This document shows positions 25,260 to 34,106 of a stretch of DNA of 64,000 nt, piece by piece. Numbering within the stretch: the stretch's first letter is position 1; the number at the start of each line of letters is the position of its first letter. The notes beneath the pieces are model-generated. The model was not told the origin of the DNA. It was given only the letters and a program-made list of their open reading frames with translations, and did no database searches. The stretch comes from Lachnospiraceae bacterium. Its GTDB lineage: Bacteria; Bacillota; Clostridia; Lachnospirales; Lachnospiraceae. A program made the position numbers and the translations under genes. The stretch is from contig VSOC01000002.1 in the NCBI GenBank assembly GCA_009774615.1, positions 22,922 to 86,921 of the forward strand, given 5' to 3'.

Positions 25260-26816
25260 ATGGTCTTTAGCAGTATTCCCTTTGTATTTTTCTTTTTGCC
25301 TTTGTGTCTTATTTTATATTACGGCACATCATTTTTGCCATGTCCGGGAAGGCGTTTGGATGTCCAGACACCTTCTGAACGTGGCAAATTTCCTGTACAG
25401 GAGCAAGCTGCCCGGGGCCGATCCCGGCGTTCGCCTGCTTATGGAAGAAGCTGTTTTCACGGTGAAGGGGCGATTGCCCTGAAAAACGCAATTCTTCTGG
25501 TGTTCAGCCTTGTGTTTTATGCCTGGGGAGAGCCGGTCTATATTTTGCTGATGCTTTTTGCATCGGCAGTGGACTATGTGAACGGGCTTTTGATGAACCG
25601 CTTTGGAAGCACGAAGGGACTTCGCCGGTGCTTTCTGTTCTGTTCGGTGCTGATCAATCTTTCCGTGCTGGCATTTTTTAAGTATGCGGATTTTGCCGTG
25701 CGCACAGTGAACGGGCTTTTGGGAACATCGTTTCCTATGCTGAATATCGGGCTTCCCATCGGTATCAGTTTTTTTACCTTCCAGACCATGAGCTATATTA
25801 TTGATCTTTATAAAAGGCAAGTTCCGGTGGAGAAGAATTACTTCACCTATCTGACCTATGTATCGATGTTCCCGCAGCTGGTTGCAGGACCGATTGTCCG
25901 TTTTTCCACAGTCAATAAGGAGCTTCACCGCCGCAGCATTGGCATGGAGGGTTTTCGGGAAGGTCTGCTCCGCTTTATGCAGGGCTTGTTTAAAAAAGTA
26001 TTGCTTGCAAACCAGGTGGGGGCGCTCTGGGAGGAAATCCGTATTCTGGAGGCAGGGCAGGCTTCGGTGGTCGTGTGCTGGCTTGGGGCGGCGGCATTTA
26101 CCCTGCAGCTCTATTTTGATTTCAGCGCCTACAGCGATATGGCGATTGGTATGGGATGGATGCTGGGTTTCCATTTCCCGGAAAACTTTAATTATCCATT
26201 GAGTGCCGTGTCAATTACGGATTTCTGGAGGCGCTGGCATATTTCTCTGTCCACCTGGTTTCGGGATTATATCTACATTCCTCTGGGCGGCAACCGAAAG
26301 GGAATTCTTTGCCATCTGCGGAATATGATGATTGTCTGGTTTTTAACCGGGCTGTGGCACGGGGCAGCATGGAATTTTGTGCTGTGGGGGCTGTACTATG
26401 GAGTACTTCTGGTATTGGAAAAATACCTCTGGGGAAAAGCCCTGGAAAAGCTTCCGGGAATTTTCCGCCATGCCTACACCCTTCTGATTGTTGTGGTTGG
26501 ATTTGTTATCTTTGTGTTTGATGATACGGCACAGCTTGTTTCTTATGCCAGGGCAATGACGGGAGGGTTAAACAATCCTCTCTGGGGAACGGAATGTCTT
26601 TGGTATCTGTACAATTACGGGGCTGTGCTGTTCTCTGCGGTAATCCTTGCCTTTCCCGTGTATCCGTGGCTGAAAAAGCGGTGGGAAGGCGCAGGCAAAA
26701 AAGGAAGGCTTCTGGTGTCGATTGCCGGGCTGTTTGGCTATCTGGGGCTGTTTCTTTTAACAACGGCATACCTGGTGAATGATACCTATAACCCGTTTTT
26801 ATATTTCCGCTTTTAA
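25260..26816 (+). CDS. MBOAT family membrane O-acyltransferase (AlgI/DltB-like)
   Basis: 518 residues and about ten to twelve membrane segments. The N-terminal MVFSSIPFVFFFLP, FYAWGEP and the WHGAAWNF motif with the likely catalytic His367 are MBOAT signatures, as are FDFSAYSDMAIG and DFWRRWHISLSTWFRDYIYIPLGGN. It is thought to pass acetyl groups across the membrane for polysaccharide O-acetylation, with the DHHW protein as partner. Oddly, residues about 28-72 form a hydrophilic Arg-rich insert between the first two membrane helices, where relatives have a short loop. It starts 15 bp after the DUF4358 gene. Confidence 0.9.
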   Translation: MVFSSIPFVFFFLPLCLILYYGTSFLPCPGRRLDVQTPSERGKFPVQEQAARGRSRRSPAYGRSCFHGEGAIALKNAILLVFSLVFYAWGEPVYILLMLFASAVDYVNGLLMNRFGSTKGLRRCFLFCSVLINLSVLAFFKYADFAVRTVNGLLGTSFPMLNIGLPIGISFFTFQTMSYIIDLYKRQVPVEKNYFTYLTYVSMFPQLVAGPIVRFSTVNKELHRRSIGMEGFREGLLRFMQGLFKKVLLANQVGALWEEIRILEAGQASVVVCWLGAAAFTLQLYFDFSAYSDMAIGMGWMLGFHFPENFNYPLSAVSITDFWRRWHISLSTWFRDYIYIPLGGNRKGILCHLRNMMIVWFLTGLWHGAAWNFVLWGLYYGVLLVLEKYLWGKALEKLPGIFRHAYTLLIVVVGFVIFVFDDTAQLVSYARAMTGGLNNPLWGTECLWYLYNYGAVLFSAVILAFPVYPWLKKRWEGAGKKGRLLVSIAGLFGYLGLFLLTTAYLVNDTYNPFLYFRF

Positions 26817-26848
26817 ACAATATTTATTGAATGAGGGACGATGAATTT

Positions 26849-27979
26849 ATGAAGGCAGCAACCATACGCACAAAAACGGCAGCATTGCTGACGATGGGTG
26901 TACTGGCACTTTCTACAGGATTTTTGCTTTTGGATAAACAGGAGTTTTCTGAACATGAAAACCGATATCTGGAAAAATTTCCTGAAATAAGCTGGGAGAG
27001 GATAGAGAGCGGGGAATATATGAAAGACTTAAATTCCTACCTCTGCGATCATTTCCCGCTCAGGGACTTCTTTATCGGGATGAAGTCGAAGGCAGAAATC
27101 GCTGTGGGGAAGCGGGAGATTAACCAGGTTTTTATTGCCGGGGACGGTTATTTGATTGAAAACTATAAGAAGCCGGAGAATACAGAGCAGATTGCCGGGA
27201 TTTTTAAGGCATTTGGGGAAAAAGAAGACGTTTCCCAGGCAGAAATCCGGCTGATGCTTGTTCCCACGGCAAGCTATATTTATCGGGAGAAGCTTCCGGC
27301 TTTTGCCCGGATGGAAAGCCAGATGGAAACGGCAAGGCAGATTTATAAGGAATCCGGGCTGCCCTTTATCGACTGCAGCGAGGAACTTGCTGCCCATAAG
27401 GAGGAACAGCCGCTTTATTACCGAACAGACCATCACTGGACGACCTACGGTGCCTACATCGGTTATCTGGCTTACTGCCGGGAGATGGGACTGGAGCCGG
27501 TAAAGCTTGAGGAACTGGAAGCAGAAACGGTTACGGAGGATTTTAAGGGGACGATTTATTCTAAGGTCAACGACTACACCCGCCCGGGAGAGCCGATAAC
27601 GATTTATAAAAACCCTGCGGATCAGCTGACGGTTTACTATGAAGACACAAAGGAAACGACCGACAGCCTGTATAACCTTGATTATACCAGGCAGAAGGAT
27701 AAATATTCCCTGTTTTTAAATAATCTCCACCCTTTGATTGAAATAACCAACGAAACGGCATCCACGGACAGGGAATTAGTGGTTGTCAAAGACAGCTATG
27801 CAAACTCGATGGTGCCCTTTCTGACCCGTCATTTTAAGAAAATTTATGTATTTGATACCCGCTATTATAAATGGGGACCTTCCGGCTTTGTCCGGGAACA
27901 TCCCGGGGTAACGGATATTTTAATTCTTTACAATATGAATACATTGGATACCGATTTGGGCGTGCGGGGGATTTTCTGA
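26849..27979 (+). CDS. DHHW family protein, AlgX/AlgJ-like partner of MBOAT
   Basis: 376 residues from ATG 26849, which follows GAGGGA by 10 nt; an earlier ATG at 26831 has no RBS. One N-terminal membrane helix anchors an extracellular SGNH-like domain with the family motif TDHHWTTYGAY, the terminal VVVKDSYANSMVPFL and HENRYLEKFP near the N-terminus. AlgJ/AlgX relatives take the acetyl group exported by the MBOAT protein and place it on a polysaccharide. It is the last gene of the module and is followed by a terminator. Confidence 0.85.
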   Translation: MKAATIRTKTAALLTMGVLALSTGFLLLDKQEFSEHENRYLEKFPEISWERIESGEYMKDLNSYLCDHFPLRDFFIGMKSKAEIAVGKREINQVFIAGDGYLIENYKKPENTEQIAGIFKAFGEKEDVSQAEIRLMLVPTASYIYREKLPAFARMESQMETARQIYKESGLPFIDCSEELAAHKEEQPLYYRTDHHWTTYGAYIGYLAYCREMGLEPVKLEELEAETVTEDFKGTIYSKVNDYTRPGEPITIYKNPADQLTVYYEDTKETTDSLYNLDYTRQKDKYSLFLNNLHPLIEITNETASTDRELVVVKDSYANSMVPFLTRHFKKIYVFDTRYYKWGPSGFVREHPGVTDILILYNMNTLDTDLGVRGIF

Positions 27980-28040
27980 TTGATTGGGAAAATCCCCTGA
28001 TTTTATGGAGAATCGGAGAAGTTCTGAAAAAACAATACAT

Positions 28041-28081
28041 AAAAAATCCCTAAGTTTGTTTATAAAACCTAGGGATTTTTT
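28041..28081 (+). terminator. rho-independent terminator
   Basis: AAAAAATCCCTA (28041-28052) pairs with TAGGGATTTTTT (28070-28081). Being symmetric, with A and T runs on both sides, it may also end the tRNA transcript on the minus strand. Confidence 0.85.
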
Positions 28082-28115
28082 CACACACACATCCACATCC
28101 TTATAAAAAAGGAAA

Positions 28116-28186
28116 CAGGGGAAGAGGGGCTCGAACCCCCATCTACGGTTTTGGAGACCGCTGCTCTACCATTGAACTATTCCCCT
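28116..28186 (-). tRNA. tRNA-Trp (anticodon CCA)
   Basis: Read on the minus strand, a 7-bp acceptor stem (AGGGGAA/TTCCCCT), a D arm with GTTCAATGGTAGAGC, anticodon loop CTCCAAA (CCA) on a CGGT/ACCG stem and T arm GGGGGTTCGAGCCCC form a complete cloverleaf of 71 nt with a G discriminator. The terminal CCA is not encoded. It stands alone with its own promoter. Confidence 0.95.
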
Positions 28187-28210
28187 GTAGCGTTTTTTCA
28201 ACGCCTGATT

Positions 28211-28239
28211 ATAATACCACAGAACGAAAGGGCTGTCAA
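28211..28239 (-). promoter_or_regulatory. promoter of tRNA-Trp
   Basis: On the minus strand TTGACA (28234-28239), a 17-bp spacer and TATTAT (28211-28216), 24 bp before the tRNA. Confidence 0.8.
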
Positions 28240-28392
28240 TCCTTTTTGATAAAAAACCCTGCATCTGGCAAAGTAAAAAAAAACGGGAAATTTGTCTGAT
28301 TTTTGGAGAAAATAGACAAAGAAGATCGGGGGATTATCCTTTTTTACTAAGAAAGTTTTGTGAATATAGTCAAAAAGATGGACAGAAAAAAC

Positions 28393-28421
28393 TTGAAAGA
28401 AATCTCCGGTTTTGTTATAAT
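28393..28421 (+). promoter_or_regulatory. promoter of the phosphofructokinase gene
   Basis: TTGAAA (28393-28398), a 17-bp spacer and consensus TATAAT (28416-28421), 62 bp before the ATG. The 504-bp gap 27980-28483 holds this, the terminator, the tRNA and its promoter, and nothing else I recognise. Confidence 0.9.
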
Positions 28422-28483
28422 CGTAGGAAATGGTTTTTATATTTCTATTCTTTTATTTTTAATTCTTTTAAGGGGGCTTTTAT

Positions 28484-29725
28484 ATGGCTAAGAAGGGTAA
28501 TATTATTGTAGGTCAGTCTGGAGGGCCGACATCGGTGATTAATTCCAGTTTGGCAGGTGTTTATAAGACGGCAAAGGAGAGAGGATTTCATAAGGTTTAC
28601 GGTATGCTTCATGGAATTCAGGGATTTTTAGATGAGCAGTATGTGGACCTTTCCACGCAGATTCATTCGGATATGGATATTGAGCTCTTAAAGAGAACCC
28701 CTTCTGCATTTTTAGGCTCCTGCCGCTACAAACTGCCGGAGATTCACGAGAATCCGGAGATTTACGAGAAGATTTTCTCGATTTTGGATAAGCTGAATAT
28801 TGAAGTGTTTATTTATATCGGCGGCAATGATTCCATGGATACGATTAAGAAGCTTTCGGACTATGCGATCGTCCGCGGGCACCGCCAGAAGTTTTTGGGC
28901 GTTCCCAAGACGATTGATAACGATCTTGCGCTTACTGACCATACGCCGGGCTTTGGAAGTGCGGCAAAGTACATTGCTACTTCGACGAAGGAACTTATCC
29001 GCGATGCCCTGGGCCTGACCTATAATAAGGACATGGTTACTGTGGTTGAGGTAATGGGACGCAATGCCGGATGGCTGACCGGTGCGACCGCCCTGGCAAA
29101 GACCGAAGAATGCGACGGCCCGGATTTGATTTATCTGCCGGAGGTTGCTTTTGATGTCGATAAGTTCTTAAAGAAGGTACAGGACTTATTAAAGAAGAAA
29201 AAATCGGTGGTTGTCGCTGTTTCGGAAGGCATTAAGCTGGAGGACGGGCGCTATGTGTGCGAACTTTCCGGTGGCCCGGATTATGTGGATGCCTTCGGGC
29301 ACAAGCAGCTTCAGGGTACGGCGGCTTATCTTGCCGGACTTATCCAGAATGAAGTGGGCTGCAAGACCAGAAGCATTGAGTTTTCCACCCTGCAGAGAAG
29401 TGCTTCCCACATGGCTTCCCGTGTTGATATTAATGAAGCCTTTATGGTAGGCGGTGCCGCAGTAAAGGCAGCGGACGAGGGCGACACCGGCAAGATGGTG
29501 GTTATCGACCGTGTAGCTGATGATCCGTATATGAGCGCAGCAGGAATTTACGATGTGCATAAGATTGCCAATAATGAGAAGCTGGTTCCGAGATCCTGGC
29601 TGAATAAAGAGGGCAATTATGTTACCGATGAATTTTTAAACTATATCGAACCTCTGATTCAGGGCGATTATCAGCCATTTATGGTTAATGGTCTTCCGCA
29701 GCATCTTGTTTTGAAAAATAAATAA
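28484..29725 (+). CDS. pfp: 6-phosphofructokinase, pyrophosphate-dependent type
   Basis: 413 residues. It phosphorylates fructose 6-phosphate to the 1,6-bisphosphate in glycolysis. VGQSGGPT (9-16) binds the phosphoryl donor. The donor-site motifs are GGNDS (113-117) and PKTIDND (141-147); the Lys and the Asp there replace the two glycines of ATP-dependent enzymes and are the accepted marks of PPi use, which makes the step reversible and saves ATP. VMGRNAGWL and LQRSASHMASR complete the substrate site. It is monocistronic with a strong promoter and an AGGGGG-type RBS. Confidence 0.92.
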   Translation: MAKKGNIIVGQSGGPTSVINSSLAGVYKTAKERGFHKVYGMLHGIQGFLDEQYVDLSTQIHSDMDIELLKRTPSAFLGSCRYKLPEIHENPEIYEKIFSILDKLNIEVFIYIGGNDSMDTIKKLSDYAIVRGHRQKFLGVPKTIDNDLALTDHTPGFGSAAKYIATSTKELIRDALGLTYNKDMVTVVEVMGRNAGWLTGATALAKTEECDGPDLIYLPEVAFDVDKFLKKVQDLLKKKKSVVVAVSEGIKLEDGRYVCELSGGPDYVDAFGHKQLQGTAAYLAGLIQNEVGCKTRSIEFSTLQRSASHMASRVDINEAFMVGGAAVKAADEGDTGKMVVIDRVADDPYMSAAGIYDVHKIANNEKLVPRSWLNKEGNYVTDEFLNYIEPLIQGDYQPFMVNGLPQHLVLKNK

Positions 29726-29770
29726 AATTTATTTGTTTTGACTGTAGGAAATCGGATACAGTGTGCGAGG

Positions 29771-29818
29771 AAAAGGTAAAATGATGGAGAAAATCTCTGT
29801 TATTTTACCTTTTTTTTC
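29771..29818 (+). terminator. rho-independent terminator of pfp
   Basis: AAAAGGTAAAAT (29771-29782) pairs with ATTTTACCTTTT (29802-29813), followed by T. Confidence 0.85.
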
Positions 29819-29912
29819 CGGTTTTTTAAAATCTGACGAATGTACAGGGAAAGATGTAAAGAAAAAGAACAAAAATGGTAAGAAAAATTTCAAAAAATTT
29901 CCAGTTGATAAA

Positions 29913-29941
29913 TTGACATTTCAGGGAAAAAGTGCTATAAC
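29913..29941 (+). promoter_or_regulatory. promoter of the HPr-like gene
   Basis: Consensus TTGACA (29913-29918), a 17-bp spacer and TATAAC with an upstream TGC (29933-29941): a strong extended -10 promoter. Confidence 0.85.
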
Positions 29942-29993
29942 TAGGTCAACACACAAAATAAACCACATTTTACAAGAAAAGGAGAGAATTACC

Positions 29994-30224
29994 ATGAAAC
30001 AGAAAAAAATTAGGCTGACAACCATTAATGATGCGATGGAGTTCGTAAAGCGGGCTTCCCGGTGTGATTTTGACATTGATGTATTTTATAACCGTGTAGT
30101 TATCGATGCCAAGTCCCTGTTAGGTGTGCTGAGCCTGGATTTAACGAGGGTGCTTACCGTATCGATGAACGGCAGAGATGCAGAGTTTGAGAGTTACCTG
30201 GACGAGTTGAAAATTGCTGCTTAG
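29994..30224 (+). CDS. HPr-like protein without the phospho-histidine
   Basis: 76 residues from ATG 29994 after AAAGGAGA. The size and the segment VVIDAKSLLGVLSLDL match PTS HPr, with Ser41 at the position of the regulatory Ser46 that HPr kinase phosphorylates. The region that in HPr carries the active His15 (GLHARPA) reads TTINDAMEFV instead, with no His anywhere nearby, so it cannot relay phosphate from enzyme I. Bacillus Crh is a known HPr paralogue that lost His15 and acts only in catabolite control; a comparable regulatory role is inferred. A strong promoter and its own terminator show it is transcribed alone. Confidence 0.8.
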   Translation: MKQKKIRLTTINDAMEFVKRASRCDFDIDVFYNRVVIDAKSLLGVLSLDLTRVLTVSMNGRDAEFESYLDELKIAA

Positions 30225-30262
30225 CAGAGTGCAGGCGTGCAGCAGAATAAGATGATGATGAG

Positions 30263-30308
30263 AAAATACCTTTTGATTTGGAATTGGAGAATCGAAAGGT
30301 ATTTTTTT
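30263..30308 (+). terminator. rho-independent terminator of the HPr-like gene
   Basis: AAAATACCTTTTGATT (30263-30278) pairs with AATCGAAAGGTATTTT (30290-30304 and following) with one mismatch, then a T run. Confidence 0.85.
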
Positions 30309-30347
30309 TGGATATTTTGGGTCAGATGCTTTTTAGGGATACGGATT

Positions 30348-30479
30348 GTTACTGTTCACACGTTCACAGCAACAGGCAAAAATCCATGAAAATCGCCTTC
30401 GTCGATGGGATTTTTGCTCACTGGCCCAGTTTAACCTACGGTCAGCGCAGCAAGTGCGCAGACCTATGTAAACAGTAAC
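30348..30479 (+). mobile_element. 132-bp miniature inverted-repeat insertion with 8-bp target duplication
   Basis: The left end GTTACTGTTCACA (30348-30360) and the inverted right end (30467-30479) match at 12 of 13 positions. The element is flanked on both sides by the exact 8-bp repeat TACGGATT (30340-30347 and 30480-30487), the mark of transposition. Inside is a hairpin, GCAAAAATCC (30376-30385) with GGATTTTTGC (30408-30417). It has no coding capacity. The first 26 bp (30348-30373) recur alone elsewhere in the window. Confidence 0.85.
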
Positions 30480-30485
30480 TACGGA

Positions 30486-30514
30486 TTGCATTATTGTACA
30501 GGAAATGGTATAGT
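30486..30514 (+). promoter_or_regulatory. possible promoter of the helicase gene
   Basis: TTGCAT (30486-30491), a 17-bp spacer and TATAGT (30509-30514). The -35 overlaps the right target duplication of the insertion at 30348-30479. Confidence 0.5.
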
Positions 30515-30552
30515 GGGGGAAGGATAAGAACATATGGTCTGGGGGTGAAGCT

Positions 30553-33126
30553 GTGGATGAAGAAAATAAACCATATGAAGCAAAACATTATGAAATTCGC
30601 CTGTCCGTAAGGGAACTGGTGGAATTTGTCCTGCGCAGCGGCGATATCGACAGCAGACAGGCCGCCGGAGGAAAGAAGGAAGCCATGCAGGAGGGAAGCC
30701 GCCTTCACCGGAAGATTCAGCGGCGGATGGGGGCGTCCTACCAGGCCGAAGTGGCGATGAAGCATACCGTGGAAGAAGAACATTTCCGGCTTTTGATTGA
30801 AGGCCGTGCCGACGGGGTGATGGAGGAAAACAGCGGATGGGCCATTGATGAGATTAAATGCATGTACATGGATATTTCCCGGCTGGAAGCCCCTGTTCCC
30901 GTCCATCTGGCCCAGGCGATGTGCTACGCCTATTTTTTGTGTTTGACTAAGGAACTTTCCTCTGTGGGGGTGCAGCTGACGTACTGCCAGATAGAAACCG
31001 AAGAAATCCGGCGGTTTCGGGAGGAAAAGACGGCGCAGGAATTAAAAAACTGGTTTGCAGACCTAACCGGTAAATATAAACAATGGGCGGATTTTCAGTA
31101 TTTCCATCATCTGCGCCGCCAGGAATCGTTAAAAAAGCTGACTTTTCCCTTTCCTTACCGCAGGGGGCAGAAGGAACTGGCGGTGGATGTTTACCGGAGC
31201 ATTGTCCGCAGACGGAATTTGTACATCCAGGCACCCACCGGGATTGGAAAGACGCTTTCCACGCTGTTTCCCTCGTTAAAGGCTATGGGGGAGGGTTACG
31301 GAGAAAAACTGTTTTACCTGACCGCCAAGACGATAACCCGGCAGGTGGCACAGGAGGGGCTGGATATTCTGAGGAAGAACGGGCTGTTTTTTTCTTCGGT
31401 TACGATTACGGCAAAGGAAAAACTCTGTGTCCTGGAAAAGCCGGAATGTCATCCCGACGCCTGTCCTTACGCTAAGGGACATTTTGACAGGGTCAATGCG
31501 GCGGTGTTTGCACTGATTAACCAGGAAACCGCCATTGACCGGGAAAAGCTGATTGCCTATGCAAAGCAGTACCGGGTCTGTCCTTTTGAATTTTGCCTGG
31601 ATGTCAGCCTTTGGGTGGACGGGATTATCTGTGATTACAATTATGTTTTTGACCCTAATGTGCGGCTGAAGCGGTATTTTGCCGAGGGAAAGAAAGGGGA
31701 TTACCTGTTTTTAATTGACGAGGCCCACAACCTCCTCTCCCGTGCCCGCGAGATGTACAGTGCCGCATTGGTGAAGGAGGATGTCCTTCTTATCCGGCGG
31801 CTGGTGAAGGAGCGCAGTCCAAAGCTTGCCCGGCTGTTGGATGCCTGCAATAAGAGCCTTTTAGAATATAAACGCCAGTGCGAAACCTACATGGTTTTGG
31901 AGGAAATCAGCCATCTGGCACTTCAGGTGATGGGGATATTTTCAGAACTGGAAGTTTTTATGGAAGAATGTACAGACCTTCCCGAACGCGATCTGGTGTT
32001 GGAGTTTTATTTTCAAATTCGGGACTTTATAACCATATTTGAACAATTAGACGACGGCTATCGGATCTACAGCCAGATGACGGAGGACGGGCGCTTTCAA
32101 ATCCGGCTGTTCTGCATTAATCCGTCCGGGCCTCTGCGATTGTGTATGGATCAGGGGATCAGCACGATATTATTTTCCGCAACCCTGCTTCCCATGCCTT
32201 ATTATAAGGAACTGCTGAGCGGGGAACCGGAAGGCTATGCCATTTATGCCGAAAGCCCATTTCCCAGAGAAAACCGTTTGCTTCTGGTGGCCCGCGATAT
32301 CAGCAGCAAATACAGCCGCAGAAACCAGAGGGAATATCAGAAGGCGGCGGAATATGTGGAGAAAATTGTGAGGGGAAGAAGGGGAAATTACATGGTGTTC
32401 TGTCCATCTTACCAATATATGGGAGAAGTGGCACGGGCGCTTGAGGCAAGAAACAGAGGGAAGATAGGCGGGGATGATAAAGATCGGAAAGGAGAAGGAG
32501 AAGAAGCGGCAGGGGCAAGAGAGGAGATGCGGTTTCGCCTTCTGGTGCAGGAGAGCCGGATGGATGAAGAGGAGAGAGAAGCTTTTTTGCGGGAGTTTTT
32601 GCAGGATGGGCAGGAAGAAGAGCAGAATGGGCAGGAGGAGGAAGAGCAAGAGGAAGACTTAAGCAGGGAAATTTTAAATAGGGAAAGGGTGACCGGAAAA
32701 CGGGCAGAGAAAACAAAGAGTCTGGTTGCCCTCTGCGTAATGGGCGGAATCTTTGGGGAGGGGATTGATTTAAAGGAAGAAAGTCTTATCGGCGTTATCG
32801 TGATCGGCACAGGGCTTCCCATGGTTTGTGCGGAGCAGGAGATTTTAAAAAACTATTTTGAGGAAAAGCAGAAGCCCGGCTTCGCCTATGCTTTCCAGTA
32901 TCCGGGGATGAATAAGGTGATGCAGGCTGCCGGGCGGGTGATTCGGACGGTGAAGGATGAAGGGGTGATTGCCCTTTTGGACGAGCGTTTCCTCCGGCCC
33001 GATTATCTTGCTCTTTTTCCGCGGGAGTGGGCCGATTTTAAGAGGGTTACGCTGTCTGCGGTGGAACAGGCGACCAGGGAGTTCTGGGAGGGCAGGGAGA
33101 TTGCCCGGCAGAACGAAACCGATTAG
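30553..33126 (+). CDS. PD-(D/E)XK nuclease fused to an XPD/DinG-type superfamily 2 DNA helicase
   Basis: 857 residues from a GTG start with GGGGG 7 nt upstream. Residues about 15-150 form a PD-(D/E)XK nuclease-like domain (LLIEGRADGVM, then AIDEIKCM). The helicase has Walker A APTGIGKT (227-234), DEAH (389-392) and a late motif with QAAGRVIRT. Cysteines 292, 299, 304 and 343 (or 348) lie where XPD and DinG hold a 4Fe-4S cluster. This points to a 5'-3' DNA helicase acting in repair or R-loop/replication-fork processing, with its own nuclease. A highly charged 80-residue insert (about 640-720) separates conserved helicase blocks. The partner and physiological role are unknown. Confidence 0.82.
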   Translation: MDEENKPYEAKHYEIRLSVRELVEFVLRSGDIDSRQAAGGKKEAMQEGSRLHRKIQRRMGASYQAEVAMKHTVEEEHFRLLIEGRADGVMEENSGWAIDEIKCMYMDISRLEAPVPVHLAQAMCYAYFLCLTKELSSVGVQLTYCQIETEEIRRFREEKTAQELKNWFADLTGKYKQWADFQYFHHLRRQESLKKLTFPFPYRRGQKELAVDVYRSIVRRRNLYIQAPTGIGKTLSTLFPSLKAMGEGYGEKLFYLTAKTITRQVAQEGLDILRKNGLFFSSVTITAKEKLCVLEKPECHPDACPYAKGHFDRVNAAVFALINQETAIDREKLIAYAKQYRVCPFEFCLDVSLWVDGIICDYNYVFDPNVRLKRYFAEGKKGDYLFLIDEAHNLLSRAREMYSAALVKEDVLLIRRLVKERSPKLARLLDACNKSLLEYKRQCETYMVLEEISHLALQVMGIFSELEVFMEECTDLPERDLVLEFYFQIRDFITIFEQLDDGYRIYSQMTEDGRFQIRLFCINPSGPLRLCMDQGISTILFSATLLPMPYYKELLSGEPEGYAIYAESPFPRENRLLLVARDISSKYSRRNQREYQKAAEYVEKIVRGRRGNYMVFCPSYQYMGEVARALEARNRGKIGGDDKDRKGEGEEAAGAREEMRFRLLVQESRMDEEEREAFLREFLQDGQEEEQNGQEEEEQEEDLSREILNRERVTGKRAEKTKSLVALCVMGGIFGEGIDLKEESLIGVIVIGTGLPMVCAEQEILKNYFEEKQKPGFAYAFQYPGMNKVMQAAGRVIRTVKDEGVIALLDERFLRPDYLALFPREWADFKRVTLSAVEQATREFWEGREIARQNETD

Positions 33127-33230
33127 TTTTCCGGGTAGAGCAGGTTCGTGTGTTCGCCAGAACATAGCTGGCTGGTTTGGCTGGCAGGATGAAGCCGTTT
33201 AAAAGATAAAATAAAGCAGGAGTCCGGGAA

Positions 33231-34106
33231 TTACAGCATATCCATAAATTGTTTTGCCGCCTGGGAAACGGGGATGTTTTCATTATAGGCGACCACAATC
33301 TGCCTGGCGGGAAGGCTTTCCTGAAGCTGTAGGATGTAAAGCTGCGGTTCCTGTTTTGGAATACAGAAATCCGGGACAAAGGCAATTCCCAGACCAATCC
33401 GTGCAAGGTCGATTAAAAGGTCATTGCTGCTTAATTCGATTTCCGGGACAAGGTCTAGCTGGCTTTGCTGGAACAGGCGGTGGAGAAATTCGCTGGTGGT
33501 GCTTTTTCGGTCAAGCATTAAAATCGGATGTTTCTGTAACTCCTGCAGAGTGAGTTTTTTCTTTTCCAGAGGGAAATGTTCACGGTTTGCCACAAAGACA
33601 TCGTGAAATTCGTAGATCATCCGTACATTTTGAATATTGGAAAGCCCGGAGTTGGGATAGTTGGTAACGATAAAGTCCACCTGACCGTTTTCAAGAAGTC
33701 CGGCACAGGCTAAAGAGGTCTGGTTAGTTACCTTAATATGCACATTTGGATAGCGGAGATGAAATTCTTTTAAGTAGTTGACCAGGTAATAGCGGCAGAT
33801 GGTGTCGCTGGCACCGATCCGAAGCTGTCCGCCGTTTAAGGTATTGGCCTCAAGAAGCTGATTTTCGCCCTTGCGGATAAGGTTCATCGCCGGTTCCACA
33901 TGCTTAAACAGGATTTCGCCCTCCGGGGTGAGCTGGACGCGCTTGGTGCTGCGGATAAAAAGGGTCTGGTTCAGCTTTTTTTCCAGAACCTTGATGGACT
34001 GGCTGACGGCGGACTGGGAGATAAAAAGCTGTTTGGATGCTTCCGAAAAGCTTAAGGTAACTGCAACATGGTAAAAGACTTTATAAAGTTCGTAATTGAT
34101 GTCCAT
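33231..34106 (-). CDS. LysR-family transcriptional regulator
   Basis: 291 residues. The N-terminal winged helix-turn-helix (SFSEASKQLFISQSAVSQSIKVLEKKLNQTLFIR, residues about 18-52) is standard LysR, followed by a two-lobed effector domain with GQLRIGASDTICRYYLV and GLGIAFVPDF. The gene is convergent with the helicase gene and divergent from the sigma-like gene, so the sigma-like gene is a candidate target, though LysR proteins often act elsewhere. The inducer is unknown. Confidence 0.88.
   Translation of the reverse strand: MDINYELYKVFYHVAVTLSFSEASKQLFISQSAVSQSIKVLEKKLNQTLFIRSTKRVQLTPEGEILFKHVEPAMNLIRKGENQLLEANTLNGGQLRIGASDTICRYYLVNYLKEFHLRYPNVHIKVTNQTSLACAGLLENGQVDFIVTNYPNSGLSNIQNVRMIYEFHDVFVANREHFPLEKKKLTLQELQKHPILMLDRKSTTSEFLHRLFQQSQLDLVPEIELSSNDLLIDLARIGLGIAFVPDFCIPKQEPQLYILQLQESLPARQIVVAYNENIPVSQAAKQFMDML

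Noticed and set aside
32170..32822. Long open frames antisense to the helicase
   Set aside because: They mirror the acidic Glu-rich insert and are compositionally biased, without RBS or known motifs.
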